Assembly: GCA_019671005.1 (NCBI GenBank)
Contig: CM033718.1
Span: 25,548,014 to 25,612,013 of the forward strand
Length of the DNA stretch: 64,000 nucleotides
Direction of reading: 5' to 3'
Source of the DNA: Hibiscus mutabilis
Lineage: Eukaryota > Streptophyta > Magnoliopsida > Malvales > Malvaceae
Made by a program: the position numbers and the translations under genes. The notes under the pieces are model-generated. The model did no database searches. It had not been told where the DNA came from and worked only from the letters and a program-made list of their open reading frames with translations. Below, in pieces: positions 11,483 through 21,966 of the stretch; position 1 is the first letter of the stretch, and the number at the start of each line of letters is the position of its first letter.

Positions 11483-12845
11483 TTGTACTTTCTTATTGTT
11501 CCAATGTTGTCTTAAGTAATACGATCTCTCCGTTAAGGTTTCTAGTGTTTTGGAACCATTTTAAATGCGATTATTTACACAGTTAGGGAGGTTAATTCCT
11601 ATGTGCCAATACCAATTAATTAAAATTCTCCTCAACATTTTTACACAAAATTTTACTTTAAAATAAAAATAAATTAAATGGACCTCTATCTATCTGCAGA
11701 ACGCGAGGTCCAAAGTGCCACGTCAAATCTTGCACGTTATCCGTGCCGCACGTCGATCTTTATGGAAGTCGCGTTTTGCAAAACATGAGGTAATTCTCTA
11801 TATATCAGAAGTTAGGCCACACAAACTCATTAGCATTTGCTTGCTATCAACCCAAAATTTTCTAAACTGTTGCCGATTACCATTATATTCGAATAAAAAA
11901 CCACCACCCTAATGGCAACAAACCACATTTTGGAATATTTATCTATTATTCGTGGGTTGACAGTTTTAGTAGGAGGGTGTTCGCGCATTTTTGTTCAAGA
12001 TGAACGACATATCACAATATTAGAAAAAAATGTGGTCTTCTTAAAGTGCAAGCAATCCTCTTAACATTTTTAAAGGTAGTGGGTAACTTATTTTTATGTC
12101 TTAATCGTGGAGGCTAGGTGAAGACCACCGCTTGTAACCGTAGCCAAAGCTTCTACCAGTGCAGCTGATGATGAAAGTGGGTTGCAATTGCAACCTTCGG
12201 GGGGACCTCAAAATCCTCAACCATCCACATTGTCAAAGCATGTTTAAGGGTACAATTGATCGGTTAAAATGTCATTGACCTCACTACAGTTATGTACAAA
12301 ATGCCATCTTTGATCGGGATCAGGTGACCTAACTACCATAATCTATTTTCTTCATTTTATATGTACTAACTACCATTTTCTATTTTCATAATTTTATGTA
12401 TTTGTTTGAAAAGTAATAAACTTACATTGTTATTCTTACCTTAAAAAAGCTTCGAAACCATTTTTCACGTGCTTGTTACACATACTAATTAGAATTACAG
12501 ATCAATTATAATTGCAATTCCTTAACATCTAAAGATTACATCTACAATTGCAATTCTCAGATTTAAATAACAATTACTTACAATTACAAGTATAAAAATG
12601 TTACACCAATCAATACGAATTCACTCAAACCATTTGTTGCTTCTCTCATAGAATTTATTTATAGATTGTGGAATTTAAAATTTTAATCATAATTAAAAAA
12701 ATAGGACCTCGCGCTCTGTATGTAGCGATGTCCAGTGACATGTCAATATGTACTTTTCCTACCACGCCAAGAATCTCTGAAGAACACGAGGTCCATTTAA
12801 AATATGACCAAATCATCCGCGTTTTGGAGGACACGAATGCTTGCC

Positions 12846-13137
12846 TATATAAGGCAGAAACGAGGGCAAACAAACCCACCAGCATTTGCAATCGCTTGAG
12901 AAAAATCTGTATCAGATTCGAAGAGAATATACAACTGTTGCTACTAATGGCAACAGATCACGTATCAAGAAAATTGTTTTACAAATTTATTTCCCTAATA
13001 TTACGATCTGTTGGTATAAATAGTTGTATTTATACGGTGATTACATTATTTTGGGCGGTTAATAATATTAATGATATGTGTCTTTCGTGTTTTGGTTTAA
13101 GATCTATGGCAAATTGTAATATCAGGGAATGAGTGGT
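12846..13137 (+). pseudogene. MULE-internal second start module, unit 1: TATA box, leader and short broken ORF
   Basis: TATATAAGG at 12846-12854 is followed by a leader with CAAACAAACCCACCAGCATTTGC-like sequence and an ATG at 12947. The ORF begins MATDHVSRK and runs to about 13132. A related module at about 11800-11960 begins MATNH, so the leader and start region exist twice per unit. The protein was not recognised. It may be the decayed N-terminus of the element's transposase, but that is a guess. Confidence 0.35.
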
Positions 13138-13169
13138 CATTTTTAAGTGTCGGGATCAGTCTTGAGCTT

Positions 13170-13425
13170 TTGTTCAAGGCTGCCGTAACTTCTTCATACG
13201 CCTTCATCGTGAAGGCTACAGGAAGACCATCACATATAACGTAGTTGGAGCCTCTAGCATCATGGATGATGATGATTATCGGGTACTCACAAAATCCATG
13301 AAGCTAGTCATCGACTATTTACATCGCGGAAGAATGTTTAGAGCTCCAACAACTAGGACGATCTATGGTGCCATTTGTCTACATCAATGACACATCTTTC
13401 GGCGGCCATACAACCTGGAAAAACT
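13170..13425 (+). pseudogene. Unassigned coding-like segment, unit 1 copy
   Basis: This is the counterpart of the 86-residue frame at 17978-18238. It keeps ASSIMDDDDYRVLTKSMKLV but has a stop within the LHQ*HIFRRPYN stretch. Conservation of the reading frame between units suggests it was once coding. No family was recognised. Confidence 0.35.
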
Positions 13426-14290
13426 ATCACACCTCTCGTCTAAATCAATTCCTATATAATTTATTTTATTTGCATGTTTAGGGGTACAATTAACCGCGTG
13501 TTTAGGGTAGATTTTGGCCGTCTACGTGGCCTAACCCAATAATTTATTTTCTTCATTTTATGATTTGTTTCAAATAATAATTTTATCATGCAATTCATCA
13601 ACAAAAATAAGCTTTGGATCCATTTTGACGCCAAAAATATTAGCTTCAGCACCATGATTTATAATTACAATTATTGAACGACTAAAATTTTTAGCTTTTT
13701 ATTTTTTTAATTACAATTATACGCCTCCGATACTGCGCCTCAAAGCTTAAGGATTACGCGAATGTGACGATTAACTTCCTGGATAAACCCATCAAACATG
13801 ATTCTCAAGGCATTTTACCTTTCCATTCATGCCTAAAAAAAGCTTTGGAACCATTTTCAGGACCATTTTTATATCGTTTACAATGCATGTTATGTGCCAA
13901 TATCAGTCTCAAATGAAAGATAAGTTCCAATACTAGGCCCCTAGCCTAAAATAATACGAAGATTATTCTAATAATAAACCGAGAAAACACATCCAACATG
14001 CCTACCAAGTCATTTCAACTTTTTATTCTTGGACAAAAACTAGCGTTTGAACCATTTTCAACGCGTTTTTTATACAATGTGCAATGTCTCGTACGTGCCA
14101 ATATCAATTTCAAATAGAACATAAGCTCCAATACTATGTCTCTAAGCTTAAAAATTAGCAAAATTATCAGGCTAATGGCACGATAAAATGCCTCGAACAT
14201 GCCTATACACCCTTTTATTTCAGCCTGGATTAAGAGGACCTAGCTTTCTGCAGAACACGAGGTCCATTTAATTTGTCACGATATATTCAA

Positions 14291-14490
14291 TAATTTTAAA
14301 TTCACGTTTTATGAAAAGTTGTTTTATCGATAATTTTAACCTCGCTATGTGTAGAACGGAGGTCATAGCTCGCGTTTTCAAAAGCGTGGGAGGTCGCTTT
14401 ACATGGCCGATTTTGAGGTCATTTTTCTAAATAACATTGGCTGGGGTCATTTATGTAAATAACTATTTAAAAGGGTTTTTATATAATAAT
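14291..14490. repeat. Decayed right terminal repeat of the MULE (unit 1 copy)
   Basis: This corresponds to 19104-19304 but is more diverged: the GCGTAATTT-type block is altered, and the terminal GCC plus the 9-bp target repeat are missing. At 14490 the sequence passes directly into the flank (TAGAACTAAT), where unit 2 has 15 additional bases. Confidence 0.75.
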
Positions 14491-14975
14491 TAGAACTAAT
14501 ATTTTTATGATTAAAAAAATACTACTATGTGCCTCGTTAAAAACTCTTTTAAATCTAATCGGAAGAAAAGAGAATACACAAAAACAATTCCAGAAAAATC
14601 ACGAGATTAACTCGACTAAAGAAACAAAAGAGCATAAACTAAACACACCATAACAAGACAAATTCCCCTGCAAGACCATCATGCACCCACATCACAGTAC
14701 CACATTATCCCCCACGATCATGACGCGGAATTTGACCCGAGGTACCAACCTCGCCCAACCTGTCATTGCTTAACCGATTCACCAGGACCGCCTTAATTGA
14801 ATTATACAAAGGCAAAAGCTGCGAGACTTCACTCGGTTGTTCATCATAAAACGTTGCACCCATCAGTATCCCACGAGCCAGGCCAGCAAGCATATCGTAT
14901 AACACCCTTCCCATATTCGATCATCAAACATGAGTCAGTAATATTATAAAATAAAGTCAAAAATATTTTTATTAT
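14491..14975. repeat. Copied flanking DNA between the two units, with a 69-residue minus-strand ORF
   Basis: Nearly identical to 19314-19810. It contains a minus-strand frame (14705-14914) whose product includes LARGILMGATFYDEQPSEV. In unit 2 the frame is 75 residues because of a one-base difference. The minus-strand tail of the segment reads like a retrotransposon 3' end (TTTTTAACGAGGC then T/A runs), but I could not assign the ORF to a family. Confidence 0.6.
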
Positions 14976-15010
14976 AAAATAATATAATATTGAAAAAATT
15001 GTTTTTGCAG

Positions 15011-16284
15011 CGGTTTGCTCGTGCCCATATTATACGAGTTATTGGGGGTCTTGATGCCAGAAAAATCTCGCAACAAGGTCCATTTGATGCGGCTGCCTCA
15101 TCTGGCGAGTACTGTGGAATCCAAAAACAAATGTTGGGGAGGGGCAGTGTTGGCATATCTATTTCGGGAGTTATGCAAAATTGTCGACCCAGACAAACGT
15201 GGCATTGACAGGTGTCTTTAGTTGCAACAGTTTTGGGCATGGTTTAGAATGCCGTTTTTAAGCCTATCTCATTCTAATTTCTACTTGTTCAGAGGTACTA
15301 ATAAATATTTATTTTATTATTTTGTTTTTTAATATTAGAATAATTAGAATTGTTTTTTATGAATTATAGGTGGTTGAGTCAATTAACACATGTGGGACTA
15401 TCGACCACCCAGCGGAATTATCGATTGTTGATCTATAAGACGACACATGAGGTAAATTTTTTAATCAATTTTTTTATTTAATTTTTTAAATCGAGTTTAT
15501 CTAACTACGTGGGACTAATAAATATTTATTTATTTAGGCATGCTTCGATCGTATGATGGTGGTAAGCGATATGGTCACATGACAATGAACTTGGCTGAGG
15601 CCGTGAATTCATCACTGAAGGGAGTGCGACATTTGCCTATCACCTCCGTTGTCAAGGCTACATATTATCGGTTGGCTACCCTATTTGCAACCTTGGGAAA
15701 ACAAGCATCAGACTATATGGAAGGTGGCCACATAGTCCACCCACACCTTCGCGATAAATTTCAAAACTTTGCGCGGTATTCAAATGTGATGAGTGTTACC
15801 TGCTTCTCGCCTCGACAACATTCGTTTCATGTATCGGAATATTCGAGACCGTTAGAAGGCATACAACAGAACTAATACGTGGTTAATCTGCAAGATAGAA
15901 CCTGTGAGTGTAGAGTATTCCAAACATTCAAGTACCCGTGTCCACACGCCATTGCTGCTTGTTTGTTTGTACGGATTAGCTACATGTAAATGGTTGACCC
16001 AATATACTTACTCGAAACCGTATCCAAGGTTTATGAATATGAGTTTCCTCCCATCGAGAATGAAGTTGATCTGGTAGTAGTTGATGGTGAACCTATAATA
16101 TGGCCAGATTTTGGACTACGACGCAAAAAAAAAGGATCGTCCATAATCAACGCGGATTTATTGTGCTGAGGATTTGGTCGAACATCGAGAAAAAAATGGA
16201 CAGCCGAAACTATGTAGTAGATGTGGGAATCCCGGACACCAGAAGAACAAATGTCATAATCACTCAGGCCCCTATATTAATTAA
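15011..16284 (+). pseudogene. PMD - MURA transposase fusion, copy 2, 5'-truncated
   Basis: Begins at the exon with RFARAHIIRVIGG because unit 2 starts inside the preceding intron, so the promoter and the first two exons are missing. It shares the frameshift before LMPEKSRN and the TAG before the QQFWAWFR motif with copy 1, so those breaks predate the duplication. Its 3' part is better kept than copy 1: after the SWIM motif it reads HAIAACLFVRISYM, then VDPIYLLETVSKVYEYEFPP and the CCHC knuckle CSRCGNPGHQKNKC, ending at the TAA at 16284. A stop precedes the VDPIY block. Confidence 0.8.
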
Positions 16285-16599
16285 TTGTACTTTCTTATTG
16301 TACCAATGTTATCTTAAGTAATAAGATCTCTTCGTTAAGGTTTTTAGTGTTTTGGAACCATTTTAAACGTGATTATTTACACGGTTAGGGAGGTTAATTC
16401 CTATGTGCCAATACCAATTAATTAAAATTCTCCTCAACATTTTTACACAAAATTTTACTTTAAAATAAAATAAAATTAAATGGACCTCGCTATCTGCAGA
16501 ACGCGAGGTCCAGTGCCACGTCGAATCTTGCACGTTATCTGGTGCTGGCACGTCAGATCTTTATGGAAGTCGCGTTTTGCAAAACGCGAGGCAATTCTC

Positions 16600-16806
16600 T
16601 ATAAAGAAAAAGTTAGGCCAGACAAACTCACCGGCATTTGCTTGCTATCAACCCAAAGTTTTCTAAACTGTTGCCGATTAACATCATATTCGAAGAAAAA
16701 AACCACCACCCCAATGGCAACAAACCACGTTTCTAGAATATTTATCTGCTATTTGTGGGTTGACAGTTTTAGTAGGAGGGGTGTTCCGCGTTTTTGTTCA
16801 AGATGA
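16600..16806 (+). pseudogene. MULE-internal start module, unit 2 (MATNHVS...)
   Basis: TATAAAG at 16600-16606 precedes a leader with CACCGGCATTTGC and an ATG at 16714. The 30-residue frame starts MATNHVSRIF and ends at 16806. It parallels the module at 12846 and the decayed one at 17654. The function is unknown. Confidence 0.35.
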
Positions 16807-17576
16807 ACGACAGATCACAATATCAGAAAAAAATGTGGTCTTCTTAAAGTGCCAGCAATCCTCTTAACATTTTTAAAGGTAGTGGGTAACTTATTTTTAT
16901 GTCTTAATCGTGGAGGCTAGGTGAAGACCACCGCTTGTAACCGTAGCCAAAGCTTCTACCAGTGCAGCTGATGATGGAAGTGGGTTGCAATTGCAACTTT
17001 CGAGGGGATCTCAAAATCCTCGACTGTCTGCATCGTCAAAACATGTTTAAGGGTACAATTGACCAGTTAAAATGTCGCTGACCTCGCCCTGGTTATGTAC
17101 AAAATGCCATCTTTGACTGGGATCAGTGACCTAACTACCATAATCTATTTTCTTCATTTTATGTGGCTTAACTACCATAATCTATTTTCTTCATTTTATG
17201 TATTTGTTTGAAAAGTAATAAACTTACATTGTTATTTTTACCCTAAAAAACTTCAAAACCATTTTTCACGCGCTTGTTACACCTGCTAATTAGAATTACA
17301 GATAATTTATAATTGCAATTTCTTAACAACTAAAGATTATGTCTACAGTTACAATTCTCAGTTTTAAATAACAATTACTTACAATTACAAGTGTGAAAAA
17401 TGTTACACCAATCAATACGAATTCACTCAAACCATTTGCTGCTTCTCTCATAGAATTTATTTATAGAAGGTGGAATTTAAGATTTCAATCATAATTAAAA
17501 AAAATTGGACCTCGAGCTCTGTATATAGCGAGGTCCATTAACATGACAATATGTACTTCTCCTGATCTCTGTAGAC

Positions 17577-17598
17577 CTCGCGTTCTGCAGAACGCGAG
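17577..17598. repeat. Perfect 22-bp palindrome
   Basis: CTCGCGTTCTG is followed immediately by its exact reverse complement, CAGAACGCGAG. It is the cleanest member of the palindrome family that recurs through the MULE. The flanking bases (GAC before, ATC after) nearly extend it. Confidence 0.85.
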
Positions 17599-17977
17599 AT
17601 CCATTTAAAACGTGACCAAATCCTCCGCGTTTTGGAGGGCGCGAGTGTTTGCCTATATAAGGCAGAAACGAGGGCAAACAAACCCACCAACATTTGATAT
17701 CACTTGAGAAAAATCTGTATCAGATTCGAAGATAATATACAATTGTTGCTACTATTGGTAACCGATCACGTATCAGGAAAATTTGTTTTACAAATTTATT
17801 TCCCTGGTATTACGATCTGTTGGTATAAGTAGTTGCATTTATACGGTGACTACATTATTTTGGTCAGTTAATAATATTGGCGATATGTGCATTCTGTGTT
17901 TTGGTTCAAGATCTACGGCAAATCGCAATATCAGAGAATGAGTGGTCCTTTTGAAGCGATGGGATCAGTCTTAGCTT

Positions 17978-18238
17978 TTGTTCGAGCCTGCCGGTAACTT
18001 CTTCGTATGCCTTCATCGTGAAGGCTACAAGAAGACCACCACATGTAACGTAGCTGGAGCCTCTAGCATCATGGATGATGATGATTATCAGGTACTCACG
18101 AAATCCATCAAGCTAGTCCTCGACTGTCTACATCAAGGAAGAAGGTTTAGGGCTTCAACAACTAGGACAATCTATGGCGCCCTTTGTCTACATCAACGAC
18201 ACATCTCTCGGCGGCCATACAACCCGGACAAACTATGA
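17978..18238 (+). pseudogene. Unassigned 86-residue coding-like segment, unit 2
   Basis: The open frame contains GASSIMDDDDYQVLTKSIKL and YGALCLHQRHISRRPYNPDK. No conventional ATG start or promoter sits close by. It lies about 320 bp downstream of the decayed start module at 17654. A diverged copy sits in unit 1 at 13170-13425. It is likely a remnant of an ORF of the MULE. Confidence 0.35.
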
Positions 18239-19103
18239 CACCTCTCGTCTAAATCAATTTTTATGTAATTTATTTTATCTGCATGTTTAGGGGTATAATT
18301 GACTGCGTGTTTAAGGTGGATTTTGGACGCTACGTGGCCTAACCCAATAATTTATTTTCTTCATTTTATGTATTTGTTTCAAATTAATGATTTCGCCGTG
18401 TAATTCATCAACAAAAATAAACTTTGAAACCATTTCGAAGCCAAAAAAAATTAGCTTCGGCACCATGATTTATAATTACAATTACTGAACGACTAAAATT
18501 TTTAGCTTATTATTTTTTAATTACAATTATACGCCTCCGATACTACGCCTCTAAGATTAAGGATTACACGAATGCGACGATTAAGTTCCCGGATAAACCC
18601 ATCAAACATGATTCTCAAGGCATTTTACCTTTTTATTCATGCCCAAAAACAAGCTTTGGAAGCATTTTTAGGGCCATTTTTATACCATTTACAATGTCTG
18701 TTCTGTGCAAATATCAGTCTCAAATAAAAGATAAGTTCCAATACTAGGCCCCTAACCTAAAATATTGCGAAGATTGTTCTAATAATAGCCCGGGAAAACA
18801 TCTCCAACATGCCTACCAAGCCATTTCAACTTCTTATTCTTGGACAAAAACTAGTGTTTGAACCATTTTCAACGCGCTTTTTATACAGTGTGTAATGTCT
18901 CGTACGTGCTAATATTAGTCTCAAATGGAAGATAAGTTCCAATACCACGTCTCTAAGCTTAAAAATTACCAAAATTATCGGGCTAATGACACGATAAAAT
19001 GCCTCGAACATGCCTATATACTCTTGTATTTTAGCCGGGATTACGAGGACCTCACTTTCTGCAGAACACGAGGTCTCTTTAATTTCTGTCACGATATATT
19101 CAA

Positions 19104-19304
19104 TAATTTTAAATTACGCAATATGAAAAGTTGGCCCACGTCGGACGAACCTCGCTATGTGTAGAACGTGAGGTCATAGCTCGCGTTTTCCAAAAAGCGA
19201 GGTCGCCTTACATGGCCGATTTAGAGGTCATTTTTCTAAATAACATTGGCTGGGGGTCATTTATGTAAATAACTATTTAAAAGGGTTTTTTATATAATAA
19301 TGCC
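19104..19304. repeat. Right terminal inverted repeat of the MULE
   Basis: Reverse-complemented, it starts GGCATTATTATATAAAA like the left end and remains similar for about 200 bases, with several substitutions and short indels. It ends immediately before GGTAAATGA. Confidence 0.85.
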
Positions 19305-19313
19305 GGTAAATGA
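19305..19313. repeat. Right 9-bp target-site duplication of the MULE
   Basis: GGTAAATGA, identical to 8204-8212. Confidence 0.9.
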
Positions 19314-19531
19314 TGTTAGAACTAATATTTTTTATGATTAAAAAAATACTACTATGTGCCTCGTTAAAAACTCTTTTAAATCTAATCGGAAGAAAAGAGA
19401 ATACACAAAAACAATTCCAGAAAAATCACGAGATTAACTCGACTAAAGAAACAAAAGAGCATAAACTAAACACACCATAACAAGACAAATTCCCCTGCAA
19501 GACCATCATGCACCCACATCACAGTACCACA

Positions 19532-19759
19532 TTATCCCCCACGATCATGACGCGGAATTTGACCCGAGGTACCAACCTCGCCCAACCTGTCATTGCTTAA
19601 CCGATTCACCAGGACCGCCTTAATTGAATTATACAAAGGCAAAAGCTGCGAGACTTCACTCGGTTGTTCATCATAAAACGTTGCACCCATCAGTATCCCA
19701 CGAGCCAGGCCAGCAAGCATATCGTATAACACCCCTTCCCATATTCGATCATCAAACAT
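19532..19759 (-). other. 75-residue minus-strand ORF in MULE flank
   Basis: Starts MFDDRIWEGVLYDMLAGL. The 69-residue version in the duplicate at 14705-14914 is the same sequence with a one-base loss near the start. The downstream minus-strand sequence looks like a retroelement 3' region. It is possibly a fragment of an older element; there is no family assignment. Confidence 0.3.
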
Positions 19760-20741
19760 GAGTCAGTAATATTATAAAATAAAGTCAAAAATATTTTTAT
19801 TATAAAATAAAGTCAAAAATATTTTTATTATAAAACTTCTGAACAGGTAACATGCACTGTCTTTGAATAAAAAAAATTATAAATTTTTAAAGACATCAAA
19901 AATTCACTCCGTAATTTTTTAATTAAACTAGATTCACTAATATTTTTAACCATATAAATTAATAGCTCAAATTCATTATACAAAAATTCAAAAAAAAATC
20001 TCAAACTCATGACACAGTGCAAAATTTTAAGAAATCTGCTGCCTTGGTTTCTGACCTTTCATCGGTTAAAAATTCATATCTTTTAGTAAATACCTCGAAA
20101 TTAGTTACTATTTTTTTCAAAGAAGCTAGACTCAATTTCTAGATCATACATCTAAGATTCACCTTCTAATTCAAATTGTGAAATTTATGGCAATTTTTCA
20201 AACTCACTGCCTAATGCAGATTTTCAGGATTGTTTTATCTATTCCAATTATAAGTCCACTAAGTACTCATAAATCATTCCAAGTTATACTAAACCATAAT
20301 TTAGTTATAAATATTACAAACCATCAAGTTATTAAAGTTCAATTTACACAAAATACGCAAGTTTAATATTATACATGCCACTAATCAAAAACATCATATA
20401 GGATGTCAAGACATTACTCTGATAACCTGTACTATGTCATCGTCCACGAGGTGATGCAAAACGCGGCTGCTTACAACTGGTACCGTATCAATCTACGTGT
20501 GCACATGCCAAACACACGCTAAGTACGAACTTAGTGAGGCATTATAATGTAATCATAAAATCAATAAGTAATTTACTTTAAAAACGTAGTATAGACAATT
20601 CTTACTCTAACTTGTTTCAAATCGATATTGCTTTATAGCAAGATTGAATAATAATAAAAAATTATTTTGTAAAAGTCCTTTTCACTGGCCCAAGACATAC
20701 ATGTGAGAGAAACTAAGTATGTGAGTCGTGTAGTCCCAGAC

Positions 20742-20856
20742 AACTAGGCCATAAAGACCGATAAACACTAGACCATAAAGGCCGATAATCAATAGACCAT
20801 AACGTCGATAATCACTAGAAACATAAAGTGCCGATAATCACTAGGCACATAAGGTG
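20742..20856. repeat. Tandem repeat, about 24 bp x 5
   Basis: Five diverged units of the form ACTAGACCATAAAGGCCGAT followed by AATC. Units differ by substitutions and one- or two-base indels. Confidence 0.75.
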
Positions 20857-21656
20857 TCGATAAGTGTCAGACGCAGCTGCTAGACTCTATGACATGCCAC
20901 TATACTATAACTCTCAATGGTAATCTTGGGCAATAACACAATATCATTACCTTTGAAAATTATCATTCTATAGATAGTAAATAACTCATCATCAATAAAT
21001 CAAAATAATGGAGCAGTTCATACTCCATTATACCACAAGTCATTCTATAACATATCATCGATATATGATAGTAAAATTATCGTAAACAAAACACATTAGG
21101 GCAGTTCATACCCTATGTACCAAACCTTTACTTTATGCCTGTGAAAATAACATATTTCATATGAAAATCAATATTATCAATTCGATAAAATCATATAGGT
21201 CGACTTATCGCAAGTCTTCCTAAATACATTTTAAAACATATAAATGCACTCACATTTATGCCTGTACTAAATACTCGATTTAGCAGTGTATCACTCAATC
21301 CTCGATCCTTGACTTTCCTTTTTCCTCAATTCAATCCTGAACTTTCTCAGATTCTACGTTTTCATCAAATATGCAATAACCAAAATCGAATGTATACATT
21401 AGTATACATTGATTAATACGGTAATCTCTATAGGAAATTCTTAAAAAATTCTTCAAATGCTAATTCGAATCCACAATATATCAAGATTTCATTTAAACCT
21501 TCCATCTTTCACAATTTCTATATAAGTCCCCAACTTTAGCCAAATCGCAATATAGTCTTATATGGATGTTTTCTTCATCCAAATAATATAATTAAGCATC
21601 AAAAACACCATTCTACTCATTTCCATCACTAAAATAAAAATTTCAATATTTTCCCC

Positions 21657-21766
21657 GATAGAATTCTTAATGAGAAGAGTTCGCCCAGTAAAGATGGAAT
21701 TCCTAATGAGAAGAATTCACCCAGTGAAGATAGAGTTCCTTAATGAGAAGAGCTAGTTCAGACCCT
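21657..21766. repeat. Tandem repeat, about 36 bp x 3
   Basis: Three units with GATAGAATTCTTAATGAGAA followed by GAGTTCGCCCAGT-like sequence. The third unit is diverged. Confidence 0.7.
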
Positions 21767-21953
21767 ACGGTTATCCTTGACAAGAGAATTGAGAGGTTTC
21801 AAATGAGAAGAACTTGTTCAAGATTCTAAAGGGGAGAAAAGAGAAAAGGTTCGTGAAAAATAAGACCTTGCAGCTCAGAGCAATAACTGATAGGATCGGA
21901 CAAAATTCGGGTCTTTTCAGTCTTTACCCTATTCTTGTTCTACATCAATGAGC

Positions 21954-21966
21954 AAAGAGGGGCAAC
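21954..21966 (+). promoter_or_regulatory. Polypurine tract
   Basis: AAAGAGGGGCAAC directly precedes TGTAATACC, the probable start of an LTR. This is the plus-strand priming site of Ty3-type elements. Confidence 0.6.

Larger units (their letters stand above)
10177..14975 (+). repeat. Tandem duplication unit 1 (4,799 bp)
   Basis: The unit runs from an intron of the PMD gene, through the right MULE end at about 14490, into about 485 bp of flanking DNA. Unit 2 follows directly. The shared bases AAAATAA at the junction are a 7-bp microhomology between the unit start and the unit end. The first 970 bp and the last 475 bp are almost identical to unit 2, whereas the middle differs at many positions. 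Confidence 0.85.
8213..19304 (+). mobile_element. PMD-carrying Mutator-like element (MULE) with internal tandem duplication
   Basis: The element is bounded by inverted ends that both start GGCATTATTATATAAAA and stay similar for about 200 bp. It is flanked by exact 9-bp duplications. Inside are a promoter, a plant-mobile-domain exon set fused to the C-terminal part of a MURA-like transposase, and many short palindromes. A 4.8-kb segment is duplicated in tandem, so the original insertion was about 6.3 kb and has grown to 11.1 kb. The duplicated segment includes about 0.5 kb of DNA that lay outside the right end. The transposase catalytic DDE core was not found, so the element is probably non-autonomous, and its reading frames are broken. 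Confidence 0.85.
14976..19810 (+). repeat. Tandem duplication unit 2
   Basis: Starts at the AAAATAA microhomology and repeats unit 1 at an offset of 4,799 bp, drifting to about 4,820 bp through small indels. It holds the intact right MULE terminus and target duplication, then the flank. The flank continues with a doubled 27-bp AT-rich motif (AAAGTCAAAAATATTTTTAT) that lies single in unit 1. Confidence 0.85.
19811..21953. mobile_element. Internal 3' region of a decayed Ty3-type LTR retrotransposon
   Basis: No long open frame survives. The assignment rests on the polypurine tract and LTR start at its right edge, and on tandem repeats of the kind seen in untranslated parts of Tat/Ogre elements. 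The left edge is not defined. Confidence 0.4.

Noticed and set aside
8311..19210. Regularly recurring GC-rich palindromes reminiscent of a CRISPR array
   Set aside because: Spacing is irregular (tens of bases to kilobases), the host is a plant and there are no cas genes. The motifs track with the MULE.
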